Shown here piece by piece: positions 34,412-43,155 of a stretch of 64,000 nucleotides of DNA (positions are counted from its first letter, which is position 1; the number at the start of each line of letters is the position of its first letter). The position numbers and the translations under genes were made by a program. The notes under the pieces are model-generated. The model saw only the letters and a list, made by a program, of their open reading frames with translations, was not told the origin of the DNA and did no database searches. Source of the stretch: Pyxidicoccus sp. MSG2 (lineage in GTDB: Bacteria > Myxococcota > Myxococcia > Myxococcales > Myxococcaceae); the NCBI RefSeq assembly GCF_026626705.1, contig NZ_JAPNKC010000001.1:6652001-6716000 (forward strand), read 5' to 3'.

Positions 34412-34813
34412 GTGGTGGCGATGGGACTCGCGTGGTTGCTGAGCACGCGGCACGGAGGCGTCCCCACGGAGGCGGGAGTCTCCATGCAACTGGAGGCAAG
34501 GGACGGCGGCACGGCGGCCGTCGGGGACTCCGCCCTGACGGCGCCTTCGTCCTCCGCCGCGCCACCCTCCGCGTGGGCGACCATCGCCCTCGACGTTCCC
34601 CCCAAGCCCTTCCAGGGACAGCGGCGGACGGATTCCAATGGCAGCTGCCCAAGCCAGGGGCAGGTTCCCATCCAGGGGCACTGCTGGCTGAAGCAGGCCC
34701 TGGACCGGAAGGGCTGTGACGAGAACGGCTACCTGTACAAGGACGGGGAGTGCTACGCGCCCGTGTTCCCGACGGCTCGCCCTTCCACGTCGAACCCCCG
34801 AGGACTGAAGTGA
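34412..34813 (+). CDS. Membrane-anchored Cys-containing protein, possible kinase-tail remnant
   Basis: From a GTG at 34412 the 133-aa frame gives a membrane segment start (VAMGLAWLLSTRHGG), a Ser/Ala-rich linker, and a small domain with four cysteines (NGSCPSQGQVPIQGHCWLKQ; KGCDENGYLYKDGECYAPVF). This domain resembles the C-terminal tail seen after the membrane segment of many myxobacterial Ser/Thr kinases. The frame is open back to an ATG at 34289 except for a TGA at 34364, so this may be the broken end of a longer gene; no kinase domain lies upstream. AGGAGG at 34376 is not well placed for any in-frame start. Confidence 0.45.
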   Translation: MVAMGLAWLLSTRHGGVPTEAGVSMQLEARDGGTAAVGDSALTAPSSSAAPPSAWATIALDVPPKPFQGQRRTDSNGSCPSQGQVPIQGHCWLKQALDRKGCDENGYLYKDGECYAPVFPTARPSTSNPRGLK

Positions 34814-35050
34814 GTCACCCCTTGGGCGAACCGACCGCTCCGCACGGGGCGTGTACCCGAGCCGGACATTGGCAGCCTCACCATCCCCAGGGCCGGGCGC
34901 CGGGCCGGAGGAGAGGCGGTGCAGCCTCATGCGTCCACCCATCTCCACCGCCCTGAAAAATACCTGGGACGCACGTCGGGACACGCTCTCTCTTTTTTGA
35001 AAGCCCGGGGCAGCCCTTGGCCGCCCCCTGCACGGAGAGAGGAAGTTCCC

Positions 35051-38000
35051 ATGGGTTTCGCCCCCGTCGGTGGTTCTGGTACGTCAGGCGTGAATCCGGC
35101 AGATGCCGCGCGCCGTGCCGAGGCAGCCCGCCAGCAAGCGGAGGCCGCGCGCAAGGCCGCGGAGGCCGCGCGCAAGGCCGCGGAGGAGGCCCGCCGTGCC
35201 GCCGAAGCCGCGCGTCGCGCCGCCGAGGCCGCGCTCCAGCAGCAGGCCGCCGCCCAGAAGGACGCGGCGAATGCGCAGCAGGCCGCGCGGAAGCCGGGGC
35301 AGACGCCCGAGGTCGCGAAGAAGTCGCAGGCCGATGCCGCCGCCGCCGCGAAGGCACTGCAGCAGGCCTCCGAGAAGGTCGCCACCGCCAACAAGGGCTT
35401 GCAGGCCGCCGAGGAGAAGGTGGCGCTGACGGCGAAGCAGGCCCAGGAGGGCATGGGCAGGGCGAACAGCCTCGCCCTCCAGGAGAAGAAGACGCCGCCC
35501 TTCACCCAGAAGGAGCTCGACGGCATCAAGCCGAAGGCCAACGAGCTTGCCTCCGCCTTCGAGGGGACGAACCGCAGGGCGGAGCTGGAGAAGCTGCTGG
35601 GCACCGCCCCCCCGCCGAGGACCGAGGCCCCGCCAGAAACGGGGCTCGCGCCGAATACCCAGGCGGGTGAGAAGCCTCCCGCCTCGCTCGACGTGGTGGA
35701 TGCGAAGGACATCGAGGCGGCGCGCAAGCTGCCGGACGGGCAGACCTACACGGACCCGTCCTCCGGCGCGAAGTATCAGGTGAAGAAGAACGCCAACACG
35801 GGCGAGATGGTGCTGTCCGACCCGGCCAGCGGCAACACCGTCACCGTCAAGCCAGACGGCAGCTCCACCTCCACGGTGACGTCGAAGGAGCAGACGCAGT
35901 CGGGCGGCTCGCGTGAGACGTCGTGGACGAAGTCCTCGGATGCGCAGGGCCGGCCCACGGGGCTCGAGTCGCGCAGGAGCCAGACGGAGCAGCACCCGGA
36001 GACGGGCAACACCACCACCACGTCCACCACGAAGTACGACGCCTTCAAGTCTCCTCCCGTGCCGCGGTCGCGCACGGAGGAGCTGCGCATGGAGAAGCCT
36101 CCGGCGGAGCTGGCGCGGCAGCCCGGCGTGCCCCAGGGCCCGGCGACGGTGAAGACGGAGACGGAGTTCAACGCGCAGGGCCTGCCGGCGAAGCAGGTGA
36201 AGACGACGCAGGTGCAGACGCCGGGCTTCAAGGCCGATGACGTCAATGCCTTCGAGGCCGGCCAGAACACGGCCCTTCAGAATGCTTCCAAGGGGGAGGG
36301 GCACCACAAGGCAAACAATGCGCCCACCTCCCTCAAGCCAGGCGAGTCCAGCCTCACGCTCACCGAGGAGACCCGCTTCAACGCGCAGGGCGAGCCCGCC
36401 GTGTCCACGCGGAAGTCGGAGACGGTGGCCACCCAGCCGGTGAAGTCGGACAAGAATGGCAACGGCGTGCAGGTGGTGCGCAGCCAGCAGGAGGTGACGC
36501 GCGGGCCGAAGGACGCCGCCTCCACCGACTCGCTTCCCGCCATCTCCTCCAAGACTCCTGGCAACGTCACGCAGCGCACCACGGTGACGGGATATGACCC
36601 GGACGGCAGCCGCTTCAAGCCGGGCCACGCCAGCCGCACCCAGACGGTGTCCCAGGCCTCGGGCACGGTGGATGCCAAGGGTCAGCCCCAGCTCCAGCAC
36701 CAGCCCACCGAGGTGAAGAGCCTCCAGGAGGCCAACGACAACCGGTGGAAGTACGACCACGTCAGCTTCGAGGTGGGCGCGGACGGCAAGCCGGCGCCTG
36801 GCAAGGAGCCCAAGCGGCTCGACAAGGAGCGCCAGCTCCCCTGGCTCGACGATGCGAAGGACTTCGTCGTCGACGGGCTGATGGACCTGGCGAACGCGGC
36901 GGGGGACATCGCCGGGGACGCGCTGAACTTCGCGAAGGAGGCGCTGCTCAAGCCGGTGGATGTGGTCCTCGACCAGGTGACGGCGCCGGTCGAAGACACG
37001 CTGGCGGATGAAATCAAGAAGCTCAACAGCCCCGGCGACGCGCTGACGTTGAGCGGAAACCTCGCGGGGAAGGTCGGCCTCAAGGGCGGCCTCGATGGGG
37101 AGGTCGAGGTCGAGATGACCTCGGACGGCAAGTACCAGCTCTCCGCCGAGGTGACGGGCGACTTCGGCGTGGGTCTGGTGGCCTCGGCGTCCGTGTCGGC
37201 CGGTGGCCGCGTGGAGATGACGTTCGACACGCCGGAGGAAGCGGCGCGGGCGGCGGTCATCATGGGCAAGGGGCCGGCGGCGGTGGCCTCGGGTGGCGAG
37301 GACCAGAAGTTCATGCGCGACCACCTGACGGCGATGGAGGTGAACCTCGGCGTCCAGGCCGAGGCGGGGCTCGGCGGAAACGCGGGTCCGTTCAACGCGG
37401 AGCTGTCCGCGAGCATCGGCGCGACGCAGAGCTACCGGGTGGAGTTCGAGAACGGCAAGCCGACGCACCTGGTGAGCACGGTGGAGGTCGAGGGCTCCGC
37501 CGCGGCGTCCATCGCCGCGGGCTTCAAGGACAAGCTGGGGGGCCAGTACGGCGGCGAAGTCTCGGGGACGGTGAGCCTGGAGACCCGGATTCCGCTCGAC
37601 CGGAGCAAGGTGGACGTCAACGACATGATGTCGTTCATCTCGAATCCGGTGACGGCGGCCCTCGTGGATTCGGCGGAGACGACCATCTCCATCGAGGGCA
37701 CGACGGACCTGGGGAAGGAGGGCCGGTTCTTCACGACCGAGCTCAGCGGCCTGAGCGGCAAGGACCTGCAGGGCGTCGCGAAGAAGCTGATGGACGGTGA
37801 CTTCAAGAAGGCGTTCGACGGCGTGCAATACGAGTCCAAGACCACCTCCGGCTCGTACAAGGACGATGAGCTGGGGTTTGGCGTGAAGCTTGGCGTGGTG
37901 GACATCGAGCTCAACGCGCGACACCGCGACATGACGGCCGAGGGCAGCGGCGGCGATGCGGGGCCCAAGGTCGAAGTGGGAGGCGAGGGCGGCGGTGGGG

Positions 38001-39622
38001 GCGGTACCCGGAGGAATCGCGGCAGCCAGGGGGCGTCGGGGAGCAGTGGCGCGTCGGGTGGGAGCGGCTCGACGGGCGGGAGCGGCGGCACGTCGGGAAG
38101 CAATGGCGCGCCGGCCGGGAGCAACAGTCCGACGAGCGGGAACAACGGCCCGGTGAGCGGGAGCAACAGCCCGACGGGCAGGCCGCCGGCGACCCGTCTT
38201 TCGCCCACCGAGTTCAGGCTCAATCCCGCAACGGGCCAGCTCATGCCCGTGGCGCCAGGGGACGGGGGGCCCCCGCGCACTACACGGCCCGAGCGGCCCG
38301 GTACGCCGGAGCTCACCGGGGGGCGGCCAGCAGCACCCACTTCCCCTGGCGATACGCGCGCCACGTCCGAACGTCCCGTGCCAGTGGTGAGGAACCCGGA
38401 GCTTCCCGGACGCACCACCCACGTGCGCTATGACAATGGGCAGGTCCGCATCGAGGCGGGGCCGGCCGCGACGCTCGAGGACATCCAGGCGCACATGGAG
38501 ACGGCCCGCGTGCTCCAGCGGTACGAGGGCGCCAGGGGGAAGGTGCGGCAGCTCATCGACAAGGTGAAGCAGGTCCTCACCGGCATGCCGGGCTACGGGA
38601 GCCAGGGCTTCGAGTCACGGCTGGAGGTGCGGAAGCTCAACGCCATCCTCCAGGGCTTACAGGCCACCCAGCGGCAGCTCGAGACGACCATGGCCGGAGC
38701 GACCGGTGGCACGACGCCCGCGACCGGGACGCAGCGCGCGGACCTGGAGCGGCAGATTGCCAGCGTGGAGCGGCAACTCCGCACGCACGAGGCGCAGGTG
38801 TACTCGCTCGATGCGGGCCGCGGGTACGTGGCCCGGGAGGACGACACAGCAGCCCCTCCTCCGGGCACGGGAACGGGCCGGTCGACGATGAGCCCCGAGG
38901 ACCGGGCCATCCGGCTTCTGAGCGGCATGGACGAGCACTACGTCTACCCGCCCGGTGAAACCACGCTGGAGCGGATGCGGGCGCCCGCGCGCGAGTGGGA
39001 GGTGATGCCGTTCTATCAGTCGAATGCGCCGCTCCAGCGGGAGACGAGAGCGTTCAACGCGGCGGTCGCGGACGTGACCCGGCTGCAGCAGGAGGCCAGC
39101 CGGGCCACGGGGCCCGAGCGGACCCGGCTGGAGGGTGAGCTGCGCGAGGCCCAGTCCCATGCACGGTCGCTCATCCGCCGCGGCGTCCGCGCGCTTACGG
39201 GTGACCACATCATGTCGAACGCCGCCATGCTGGTGCGACAGGCCGCAGGGGACCTCATCGACGTGAGGGACACGGGCAGGGCCCGCGACCTCGGCCGGGA
39301 CAGCCGGCAGAACGAGGGCACCTCGATGAACGTGACGCAGTACAACCATCGACACCTGAGCGAGACCTGGTTCTACCGAAACACCCAGGCGCGCGTGCAG
39401 GAGGACGCCCGGAACCCCGAAGCCGCGGTGCAGCGGGACTCGAGGGTCTACCTCGAGGACCTGCGACAGACGAACCGACTGACGCCCGCAATCACCGCGG
39501 ACTTCATCCGGCTCTACTGGAGCGGCATCGTGAACGGCACGCACGGGCGCAGCCAGGCCCACGAAGAGATGCTGATGGACTACCTCGACCACGCCGAGGC
39601 CACGAGTCGCGCCTCGCCCTGA
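35051..39622 (+). CDS. Giant modular protein resembling a polymorphic toxin or structural filament
   Basis: The 1523-aa product begins with a disordered leader and an Ala/Arg-rich coiled coil at about 18-75 (repeats of ARRAAEAARRAAEAA type), then helical heptads to about 135. A Thr/Lys/Gln-rich region (about 220-560) repeats a pattern with FNAQGxPAxxxK (for example TEFNAQGLPAKQVKTTQ and TRFNAQGEPAVSTRK). A beta-rich/membrane-interaction-like part (about 600-960; DGLMDLANAAGDIAGDAL; SGNLAGKVGLKGGLDGEVEV) leads to a Gly/Ser/Asn linker at about 975-1050. The final about 470 residues are a separate helical domain (DHIMSNAAMLVRQAAGDLID; HRHLSETWFYRNTQ). The start ATG has AGAGGAAG upstream. There is no signal peptide. 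Layout (scaffold, linker, distinct C-terminal domain) fits toxin delivery proteins, but I do not recognise the last domain. Confidence 0.75.
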   Translation: MGFAPVGGSGTSGVNPADAARRAEAARQQAEAARKAAEAARKAAEEARRAAEAARRAAEAALQQQAAAQKDAANAQQAARKPGQTPEVAKKSQADAAAAAKALQQASEKVATANKGLQAAEEKVALTAKQAQEGMGRANSLALQEKKTPPFTQKELDGIKPKANELASAFEGTNRRAELEKLLGTAPPPRTEAPPETGLAPNTQAGEKPPASLDVVDAKDIEAARKLPDGQTYTDPSSGAKYQVKKNANTGEMVLSDPASGNTVTVKPDGSSTSTVTSKEQTQSGGSRETSWTKSSDAQGRPTGLESRRSQTEQHPETGNTTTTSTTKYDAFKSPPVPRSRTEELRMEKPPAELARQPGVPQGPATVKTETEFNAQGLPAKQVKTTQVQTPGFKADDVNAFEAGQNTALQNASKGEGHHKANNAPTSLKPGESSLTLTEETRFNAQGEPAVSTRKSETVATQPVKSDKNGNGVQVVRSQQEVTRGPKDAASTDSLPAISSKTPGNVTQRTTVTGYDPDGSRFKPGHASRTQTVSQASGTVDAKGQPQLQHQPTEVKSLQEANDNRWKYDHVSFEVGADGKPAPGKEPKRLDKERQLPWLDDAKDFVVDGLMDLANAAGDIAGDALNFAKEALLKPVDVVLDQVTAPVEDTLADEIKKLNSPGDALTLSGNLAGKVGLKGGLDGEVEVEMTSDGKYQLSAEVTGDFGVGLVASASVSAGGRVEMTFDTPEEAARAAVIMGKGPAAVASGGEDQKFMRDHLTAMEVNLGVQAEAGLGGNAGPFNAELSASIGATQSYRVEFENGKPTHLVSTVEVEGSAAASIAAGFKDKLGGQYGGEVSGTVSLETRIPLDRSKVDVNDMMSFISNPVTAALVDSAETTISIEGTTDLGKEGRFFTTELSGLSGKDLQGVAKKLMDGDFKKAFDGVQYESKTTSGSYKDDELGFGVKLGVVDIELNARHRDMTAEGSGGDAGPKVEVGGEGGGGGGTRRNRGSQGASGSSGASGGSGSTGGSGGTSGSNGAPAGSNSPTSGNNGPVSGSNSPTGRPPATRLSPTEFRLNPATGQLMPVAPGDGGPPRTTRPERPGTPELTGGRPAAPTSPGDTRATSERPVPVVRNPELPGRTTHVRYDNGQVRIEAGPAATLEDIQAHMETARVLQRYEGARGKVRQLIDKVKQVLTGMPGYGSQGFESRLEVRKLNAILQGLQATQRQLETTMAGATGGTTPATGTQRADLERQIASVERQLRTHEAQVYSLDAGRGYVAREDDTAAPPPGTGTGRSTMSPEDRAIRLLSGMDEHYVYPPGETTLERMRAPAREWEVMPFYQSNAPLQRETRAFNAAVADVTRLQQEASRATGPERTRLEGELREAQSHARSLIRRGVRALTGDHIMSNAAMLVRQAAGDLIDVRDTGRARDLGRDSRQNEGTSMNVTQYNHRHLSETWFYRNTQARVQEDARNPEAAVQRDSRVYLEDLRQTNRLTPAITADFIRLYWSGIVNGTHGRSQAHEEMLMDYLDHAEATSRASP

Positions 39623-39679
39623 ATGCGGGTCCGGTGCGGAGGCTCCATCCGTCCGGCGGCGCGGAGGGGCTTCCTCGTT

Positions 39680-41668
39680 TCAGGGCAGCACGGTCACCGT
39701 GTCACCAGCGAGGCGTACCTTGACGCTGACCTCGTTGGGGAGCTTGTTGTCCTCGTCGACGATGTGGTTCTCGTCCACGCCCACGCGCACGGTGTACTCG
39801 CCGTCCGGGGTATCGGTGACGTCCAGCCACTGGCAGGGAACGTCGGCGGTGTAGACGTCCGACCAGCCGGGAGAGATACCCGTGCCCGGCAGGTACTCGG
39901 AAAACGGGCGGCCATCCGCGCAGTACTGGGTGAAGTCGATCATGTAGAAGCCCTGCTTGCGGCCCACCGCGGTGTCCTTTCCCGTGGCGTCGCGCAGGGC
40001 ATAGCCGGCGAAGTCCTTCAGGTGGTGGTGCTCGTGGCACTCGTCGTAGATGAAGAGGTCCGGCCTCTTCTCCGGCGCGGGCACCACGAGCGGGCCGGTG
40101 CCCATGTTCATGATGGAGGTGGAGAAGCGCAACAGGCGCCGCTCGCCGCCCGCCGGCACGCAGCCCTCGCGCACCTCGCAGGAGTCCGCGGCGAAGGTCC
40201 TCCGCTCCACGTAGAGCGAGCGCGCGAGCACGTCCCCGTCCACCGTCAGGTCCGGCTTGCCGTTCACCGGGTCCACCGCGAGGTTGCACGTCTTCATGGG
40301 GGCCAGCGCGGGCGCGGGCTCCGTCGAGTCGGGCACCGCGCCACCGCCGAACACCACCACCCTGCCCGGGAAGCGCGTGCCGTCCGGCGGCAGGCCCACG
40401 ACCAGGTCGTCATGGCCATCTCCATCCAGGTCGCCCGCGGCCGCCGCTACCAGATAGGTCGGGCCCAGGGCCGTGCGGGGGTCGAGGCGGTTGGCTCGCG
40501 GCCACGCCCACACCGGCTCCAGGGGACCGGACACGTTCTGCGTGGGGCGGAAGAGGTACACGCGCCCCACGGCGGTGACGACGAAGTCGTGGCCCGTGCT
40601 GCCCTCCGCCATGGACCCCACGGGGACGACGGCCTGGCCGAAGGTGGTGTAGAGCTGGCCGAAGAGGGGGAAGACCGCGTCGTCCATCGCCTGCCAGGTG
40701 ACCTCCGGCGAATAGCCCTGGAGCGAGGCGTCGGACAGGTGCAGGCGCTGGCTGCCATTCAGGAGCATGAGCGCCTCCGGGCGGCCGTCCCCGCTCAGGT
40801 CGGGCAGCGCGTAAAAGGCCTCGGCCACGCCCGTCCACACCGGCTGCGCCGTCAGCGGCCCCTCACATGCTTGCGGGCTGCCCGCCTTGCACCCCAGGAA
40901 GAGCCCCACCGTGAAGTCATCCCCGGTCACCAGCAGGTCCTGGGCCCCGTCCCCGTTGGTGTCTCCCGCGGGGGCCAGGGTGCCGGACATCGTGCGAACA
41001 GGGGTGAAGGCCCCCTCTGGCGCCCCGGGCGTCGCCTTGTACACGGTGAGGACCCCGACGAGGGTGGAGACGGCGAGCTCGTCCTTTCCGTCCCCATCCA
41101 GGTCCAACAGTCGTGCGCCGCTGAAGCGGGTGGCGGTGGACTCGGCGGGCACGCGGAACAGCGGCTGGGCCAGCACCTGGGACAGGTCCGGCCCGCCCTT
41201 GAACACGCTGACGCCGTAGTAGGAGATCACCAGCACGTCCGAGTACGCGTCCCCGTCGATGTTGCCGGTGCTCGCGGTGAGCTTGCTGCCCGAGGCTCTC
41301 GGGCTGGGGTGCACCCACGACATCGTCGTGGTGACCGGCGTCTGGGAGAAGTCGCGCGCCTCGCCCGCGTACAGCGATACGCTCCCCGGGTCCGGCGGCG
41401 TGCGGCTGACGCATGGCGGTGACGTCACCAGCAAGTCCTTGCGCCCATCCCCGTTGACGTCGCCTACCGCCACAGTGCGGCCGAAGCACTCATTGGGGTT
41501 CAGGCCGTCTCCGGCCACCTGCCAGCGCGGGGTCTCGGAGAGGGTGGGCCCGGCGGTGCCACCGCCATCGGGCGTGCCTGCATCGGGCTGGGGGGGCGGG
41601 TCGTCCTTGCAGCCCGTCATCGCCAGTAGCAACACGACCGCGCAGAACCGTGTGTCTCGCAGCCTCAT
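39680..41668 (-). CDS. Lipoprotein with FG-GAP propeller and C-terminal lysyl-oxidase domain
   Basis: The 662-aa product is a lipoprotein (VVLLLAMTGC, C20). Residues about 50-430 carry FG-GAP/VCBS repeats with Ca-binding loops (GDVNGDGRKDLLV, STGNIDGDAYSDVLVISYYG, LDLDGDGKDELAV, GDTNGDGAQDLLV, GDLDGDGHDDLVVGLP). The C-terminal about 220 residues are a lysyl-oxidase-type domain: SLYVERRTFAADSCEVREGC, LRFSTSIMNMGTGPLVVPA, and the copper-site motif DECHEHHHLKDFAGYAL at about 537-553. Lysyl oxidases deaminate lysines to aldehydes and cross-link proteins. Anchored outside the cell, it could modify matrix proteins. Lysyl-oxidase activity is inferred. Confidence 0.82.
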   Translation of the reverse strand: MRLRDTRFCAVVLLLAMTGCKDDPPPQPDAGTPDGGGTAGPTLSETPRWQVAGDGLNPNECFGRTVAVGDVNGDGRKDLLVTSPPCVSRTPPDPGSVSLYAGEARDFSQTPVTTTMSWVHPSPRASGSKLTASTGNIDGDAYSDVLVISYYGVSVFKGGPDLSQVLAQPLFRVPAESTATRFSGARLLDLDGDGKDELAVSTLVGVLTVYKATPGAPEGAFTPVRTMSGTLAPAGDTNGDGAQDLLVTGDDFTVGLFLGCKAGSPQACEGPLTAQPVWTGVAEAFYALPDLSGDGRPEALMLLNGSQRLHLSDASLQGYSPEVTWQAMDDAVFPLFGQLYTTFGQAVVPVGSMAEGSTGHDFVVTAVGRVYLFRPTQNVSGPLEPVWAWPRANRLDPRTALGPTYLVAAAAGDLDGDGHDDLVVGLPPDGTRFPGRVVVFGGGAVPDSTEPAPALAPMKTCNLAVDPVNGKPDLTVDGDVLARSLYVERRTFAADSCEVREGCVPAGGERRLLRFSTSIMNMGTGPLVVPAPEKRPDLFIYDECHEHHHLKDFAGYALRDATGKDTAVGRKQGFYMIDFTQYCADGRPFSEYLPGTGISPGWSDVYTADVPCQWLDVTDTPDGEYTVRVGVDENHIVDEDNKLPNEVSVKVRLAGDTVTVLP

Positions 41669-42210
41669 GGGTCATTCACCATCGCCACTGCCAGGAGTGC
41701 GGAAATCCTTGCCTTGTTTTGAATGCTCAATTTCTTGCCTTCTCACCTGAAAGTGGAGGAACCCACGTGACACTTCTCTCAGTGAGCCGGCGCAGGGAAA
41801 ATTGATGCAGGAAATCTTTCGATTTCCGTAGAGCACAATGAATTTCAGGCCCTTGCGTGGACGTGTGAGCGGCTGAGCAAGGCGGCTGGCATACGGGACT
41901 GGCGCATCCAGTCCATGGTGCTGCTCGGCGGAGATGCGGGCCTGCGCAGCGGGGGCGCGCATCGCGTTGGAGGGGTCGGACGGGGAGTGGAGCCGATCCT
42001 GAGCGTCGGATGAGCCAACCAGCCCACGACCCTCAACACTGCCCCTATTCGTCTATACCTTCGTCATCGCGGCGCGGGGTGCGTCGCCGCGTCAGCGAGG
42101 CGTGCATGAGAGGTTCCTGACGGCTCGGCTCGGCACGCCTCATTGCGCGAACCCAAAATAGAGTTGAGTAACAAAGCCTTCCACCCCAGGAAGGCGCGCT
42201 AGGAGAGCAT
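41669..42210. other. Gene-free 0.54-kb interval
   Basis: I see no supportable gene here. It is AT-richer in parts than its flanks. A short perfect hairpin, GGAAATC-TTTC-GATTTCC at 41810-41827, is the only structure noted. It holds the upstream region of the lysyl-oxidase gene on its left and of a small lipoprotein gene on its right. Confidence 0.5.
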
Positions 42211-42465
42211 CTGAAGACACGTACGCTGATTCGCGGGTTGCTGCTCGTGGCAGGGCTGCTGGCGATTGGATGTGGCGGTGTCGAGACGGATGTACTGGAG
42301 CCGTCCGACCTCATGTCGCGGGAGGATGCAATCAACTATTGCGACGTCAACGAAGACTGCCTGTCTTACGAGTCATGCGTTTCCCACAGGTGCCTTCGAC
42401 CCTGTAACCCGAACGGTAGTTGCCCCTCGACCTACACGTGCCGGGGGAGTGGACGTGGAGTGTAG
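42211..42465 (+). CDS. Small Cys-rich lipoprotein with a probable CTG start
   Basis: The 84-aa reading begins at CTG 42211, 5 nt after AGGAG, and gives a canonical lipoprotein signal: basic start LKTRTLIRG, hydrophobic LLLVAGLLAIGC, then a Cys-rich mature part (CDVNEDCLSYESCVSHRC; CNPNGSC). A TTG at 42238 is the alternative but would remove the basic n-region and has no SD. The cysteine pattern suggests a small disulphide-stabilised surface protein. Confidence 0.6.
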   Translation: MKTRTLIRGLLLVAGLLAIGCGGVETDVLEPSDLMSREDAINYCDVNEDCLSYESCVSHRCLRPCNPNGSCPSTYTCRGSGRGV

Positions 42466-42489
42466 GTGCCCTTCACCCCATGCGACGCG

Positions 42490-42903
42490 CTAATTGCAGA
42501 AGACGTAGCTGCTGCACTGCCCGGAGGCGAGCGTCGGGTACGTCCCGGGGATGCTCGCGGACGTGGCGGCGCACTTCGACACCGCCCACTCCTTCAACGT
42601 CTTGTAGCCGATGCACTGGAACGGCTGCGGGTCCCCGAGCCACGTAATCTGGCAGCAGTAGTGGCTGCCGAGAGTCTGCTCGGAGCCCTCGCCTTTCATG
42701 GCCTCGTCCAGCGCGCCTGCTTCGTCCTCCGTGGCGACTGACGCGGAGGCTCCGGAGATCTCCGACGGCATGAGGACCTGTGCGGACTGCGCCTCGGGGG
42801 AGTCCGAGGTGAGCGGCTCCTCCGCAGGGCCACAGGCCGCCACGAGGGCGAGGAGCGAGAGGATGGACAGCGAGTTCAGACGGGACGGGGCGCTTCGGGG
42901 CAT
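42490..42903 (-). CDS. Small lipoprotein, unknown
   Basis: The 137-aa product is a lipoprotein (ILSLLALVAACGPAEE) with a mature C-terminal Cys-rich part (GSHYCCQITWLGDPQPFQCI; SKCAATSAS; QCSSYVFCN). AGGAGG lies 5 nt before the chosen ATG; an upstream ATG at 42969 is rejected for lack of a signal sequence. Convergent with the preceding lipoprotein gene. Function unknown. Confidence 0.7.
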   Translation of the reverse strand: MPRSAPSRLNSLSILSLLALVAACGPAEEPLTSDSPEAQSAQVLMPSEISGASASVATEDEAGALDEAMKGEGSEQTLGSHYCCQITWLGDPQPFQCIGYKTLKEWAVSKCAATSASIPGTYPTLASGQCSSYVFCN

Positions 42904-43155
42904 ACGGTCCTCCTGAGGAGTGGACTCACGACGACACTCACTGCATGTGAATAAATACACCCAATTCATAGACAGATGTAATTACGTTGCATGACGCAGC
43001 GAGGCGTCGCAGCGCGGTGTTGCGTCATGCCGGTGGTAAACCGGACGAAGTGCCGCCGCTGCGGACGTCCTGCTCCGCAATCGTGTGCGCCGCGCATCGT
43101 AGGGGCTCTGGAACTCCCGCCGCGCATCCACGAACTCCAGCCTGGCCAGGACACC

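Noticed and set aside
42991-43155. Upstream part of the serine hydrolase frame
   Set aside because: It lacks a signal peptide and coding features; the ATG at 43156 gives a clean exported start.
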